A stretch of DNA of 15,880 nt, taken from an uncultured Eubacteriales bacterium (GTDB lineage Bacteria; Bacillota_A; Clostridia; Peptostreptococcales; Anaerovoracaceae). The stretch spans positions 1 through 15,880 of the forward strand of contig CADATR010000095.1 of NCBI GenBank assembly GCA_902790885.1. Direction: 5' to 3'. The notes below the pieces were generated by a model. That model searched no databases. It was not told the origin of the DNA and saw only the letters and a program-made list of their open reading frames with translations. Position numbers and translations under genes: made by a program. Below, in pieces: positions 14,967 through 15,880 of the stretch (position 1 is the first letter of the stretch; every line of letters begins with the position of its first letter).

Positions 14967-15110
14967 ATTGTTTGCCGGGTAACAGACCAACAGAGGCAAG
15001 AACTCTGTCTGGCTGCCAGTGGTATAGCATGCGTGAAGAGCTGCAGCCAGATTACATGTCCGGTATAGTGGAACAAATTCTATATCTGCTGAAAAAACCT
15101 GGCAAACAAT
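14967..15110. repeat. Inverted repeat bracketing the 5' region of the minus-strand gene
   Basis: Bases 14967-14979 and 15098-15110 are complementary over 12 of 13 positions (core ATTGTTTGCC). Between them is a perfect 9-bp dyad, TCTGGCTGC (15008-15016) with GCAGCCAGA (15043-15051). The right arm overlaps the predicted -35 of the minus-strand promoter and the left arm lies just upstream of its ribosome binding site. Confidence 0.55.
15077..15105 (-). promoter_or_regulatory. Possible promoter of the minus-strand PD-(D/E)XK-like gene
   Basis: Read on the minus strand, TTGCCA (15105-15100) and TAGAAT (15082-15077) are 17 nt apart. Transcription would start near 15070 and give a leader of about 120 nt containing the 9-bp hairpin at 15051-15008. 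Confidence 0.45.
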
Positions 15111-15214
15111 AAAAGCACTTATTTCAACAATAAAATCACTTTCTTCTGTACTTTTGCCGAAGACGTTGTACCACACCTTCCTTTTCATCAGAATGTATGA
15201 AAACACATCCTCCC

Positions 15215-15299
15215 TGTTGATACCAAAACCTATAAATATCGAGCTAATATACCAACATGTTGATAATGGTTTCTCATCATAAAAAATCTAGTATCAACA
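15215..15299. repeat. Symmetric dyad module A (TGTTGATA ... CAACATGTTG ... TATCAACA)
   Basis: TGTTGATACCA (15215-15225) and TAGTATCAACA (15289-15299) form outer inverted arms, and a central palindrome CAACATGTTG (15253-15262) lies at the midpoint to within half a base. The module is therefore two abutted units of 43 and 42 bp, each starting TGTTGATA and ending CAACA. It matches module B in arms, centre and spacing but not in the sequence between. Confidence 0.8.
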
Positions 15300-15478
15300 C
15301 AAAGCAAGAAGGTTACAGGACCTTCCCAGTGAGCATGCCCCTGAGTGGTGCAAGAGATGAATGCACAGAGGAAAAAAGAGAAAAGCAAAGTCGCTTTGAT
15401 GGGAATATAGGAAAAATTATGAAAAATGGCGCATAAATATGATTTCCAGTGGAAGGAACCCTGGTGTAAAAACGGGGA

Positions 15479-15562
15479 TGTTGATACTAAAATTATAAAA
15501 TCGAAAGAGAACAATCAACATGTTGATCATTGTACTTGTAAAAGGACCATTTAGTATCAACA
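15479..15562. repeat. Symmetric dyad module B (TGTTGATACTA ... ATCAACATGTTGAT ... TAGTATCAACA)
   Basis: TGTTGATACTA (15479-15489) and TAGTATCAACA (15552-15562) are perfect inverted arms. The central 14-bp palindrome ATCAACATGTTGAT (15514-15527) is centred exactly at their midpoint (15520.5), giving two abutted 42-bp units. It lies 179 bp after module A. Confidence 0.82.
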
Positions 15563-15607
15563 TAAGGCTAGATGACTGATGATCCGTTCGCCTCCTCTGG
15601 CTCACGG

Positions 15608-15696
15608 GGCCTGCCAGCCAAACGGCGCTCGCCGTATAGCTGCTTTTGCGACTTTAGTAGATGTCGCAAAGCAGCGCGGGCCGTTTGGGGCAGGCC
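15608..15696. repeat. Large GC-rich hairpin
   Basis: GGCCTGCC (15608-15615) and CCAAACGGC (15618-15626) pair with GGCAGGCC (15689-15696) and GCCGTTTGG (15680-15688). Further in, GCTGCTTTTGCGAC (15639-15652) pairs with GTCGCAAAGCAGC (15663-15675) with one bulged T, leaving a 10-nt loop. There is no U-tract; it resembles the palindromes at 3956-4133 and 9274-9476 in shape. Confidence 0.8.
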
Positions 15697-15728
15697 AAAA
15701 GAAGTGAAATGCTGTAAGCAGAAGTAAA

Positions 15729-15758
15729 GGACCGGCGCGGGATTAGCGCGAAAGGTCC
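15729..15758. repeat. Small stem-loop
   Basis: GGACC (15729-15733) pairs with GGTCC (15754-15758), with an inner CGCG/CGCG pairing. It lies between the large hairpin and the terminator-like hairpin. No function is assigned. Confidence 0.45.
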
Positions 15759-15784
15759 GATATGTGTGAAAAGCGCAACTGAAA

Positions 15785-15821
15785 AGGGGCTGTCGCATTT
15801 GAATAAAATGTGGCAGCCTCT
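15785..15821. terminator. Long terminator-like hairpin
   Basis: Bases 15785-15800 pair with 15806-15821 over 16 bp (GGGGCTGTCGCATTT against AAATGTGGCAGCCTC, with four G-T pairs) around a 5-nt loop GAATA. The A-rich left flank (GAAAA) would give a U-rich tail on the minus strand, and TTAACTT follows on the plus strand. It may end transcription from the right, where the next gene is outside the window. Confidence 0.6.
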
Positions 15822-15832
15822 TAACTTAAACA

Positions 15833-15880
15833 GCAGACAGCTTCAGACATAGAGCAAGCTCTCAGTCATCAGCAGTCTGC
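15833..15880. repeat. Imperfect palindrome at the right edge
   Basis: GCAGAC (15833-15838) mirrors GTCTGC (15875-15880), with AGAGC-AA-GCTCT (15851-15862) at the centre. It may extend beyond the window. Confidence 0.45.

Larger units (their letters stand above)
15106..15880. other. Gene-free right end with repeats
   Basis: I see no gene in these 775 bases. The left part (to about 15570) is AT-rich and carries a short near-tandem repeat (around 15105-15133, ACAATAAAAGCAC and ACAATAAAATCAC) plus the two symmetric dyad modules. The right part is GC-richer and consists almost wholly of hairpins. Short frames on both strands have no recognisable product, lack good ribosome binding sites and mostly run through the repeats. 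Confidence 0.6.

Noticed and set aside
14950..15206. Minus-strand frame of about 100 codons overlapping the 5' end of the PD-(D/E)XK-like gene
   Set aside because: It has no ribosome binding site, no family resemblance, and overlaps the better-supported start and promoter.
15215..15562. CRISPR array
   Set aside because: The repeated part is only 7-11 bp, alternates in orientation, and there are just four units with a 179-bp gap. No cas gene is nearby.
15215..15562. Ends of a Tn7-like or CRISPR-associated transposon
   Set aside because: TGTTGATA resembles the tips of some Tn7-like elements, but the match is only eight bases. No TnsB/TnsC/TniQ-type gene and no 5-bp duplication is seen.
15568..15798. 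76-codon minus-strand frame
   Set aside because: It runs through both arms of the large hairpin, so its sequence is set by the repeat; no ribosome binding site or domain is seen.

Overview
This window reads as chromosomal DNA from an anaerobic, low-to-mid GC member of the Firmicutes, most likely class Clostridia. The signs are a lipoteichoic acid synthase-like enzyme, a YqhQ/DUF1385 protein next to PrmC and Rho (a common clostridial order), a CooT-type nickel protein, an Isf-like flavoprotein, an aldo/keto reductase carrying two [4Fe-4S] motifs, and a 2-hydroxyacyl-CoA dehydratase pair. Strong GGAGG ribosome binding sites and frequent AGG/AGA and ATA codons fit. A family-level guess (Anaerovoracaceae / Family XIII-like) rests on general impression only.

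Layout, left to right. Bases 2-76 are the 3' end of rsmA (ksgA), followed after 2 nt by a membrane-bound LtaS-like phosphoglycerol transferase (79-2181). An AT-rich, 293-bp leader full of inverted repeats (2182-2474) precedes rho (2475-3941). A GC-rich repeat-bearing spacer (3942-4235) separates rho from an uninterrupted DUF1385-PrmC fusion (4236-6419). Downstream, in the same direction, come a truncated DUF1295 membrane-protein fragment (6450-6617), a maltose-O-acetyltransferase-like gene broken near its 5' end (6639-6743 and 6743-7219), an Isf-like flavoprotein (7212-7841), a CooT-like protein (7900-8085) and an Fe-S aldo/keto reductase (8106-9245). A 203-bp imperfect palindrome (9274-9476) then precedes a two-gene 2-hydroxyacyl-CoA dehydratase operon (9627-12442) that ends at a good terminator (12531-12560). 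A MATE exporter (12731-14092) follows a near-consensus promoter placed so close that its mRNA should be leaderless. On the minus strand lies a PD-(D/E)XK-like protein of unknown role (14113-14949).

The last 775 bases (15106-15880) hold no gene I can support. They contain two symmetric 84-85-bp dyad modules built on TGTTGATA / TATCAACA, a large GC-rich hairpin, a long terminator-like hairpin and a palindromic right edge.

Functionally, the left third is housekeeping (ribosome maturation, envelope polymer synthesis, transcription termination, release-factor methylation). The middle is a set of small anaerobic redox and metal genes plus a radical-type dehydratase whose activator is not present here. 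The most unusual items are the DUF1385-PrmC fusion, the symmetric dyad modules at 15215-15562, the matched inverted-repeat pairs in front of rho, and the leaderless MATE gene. I do not see a complete new multi-gene system.
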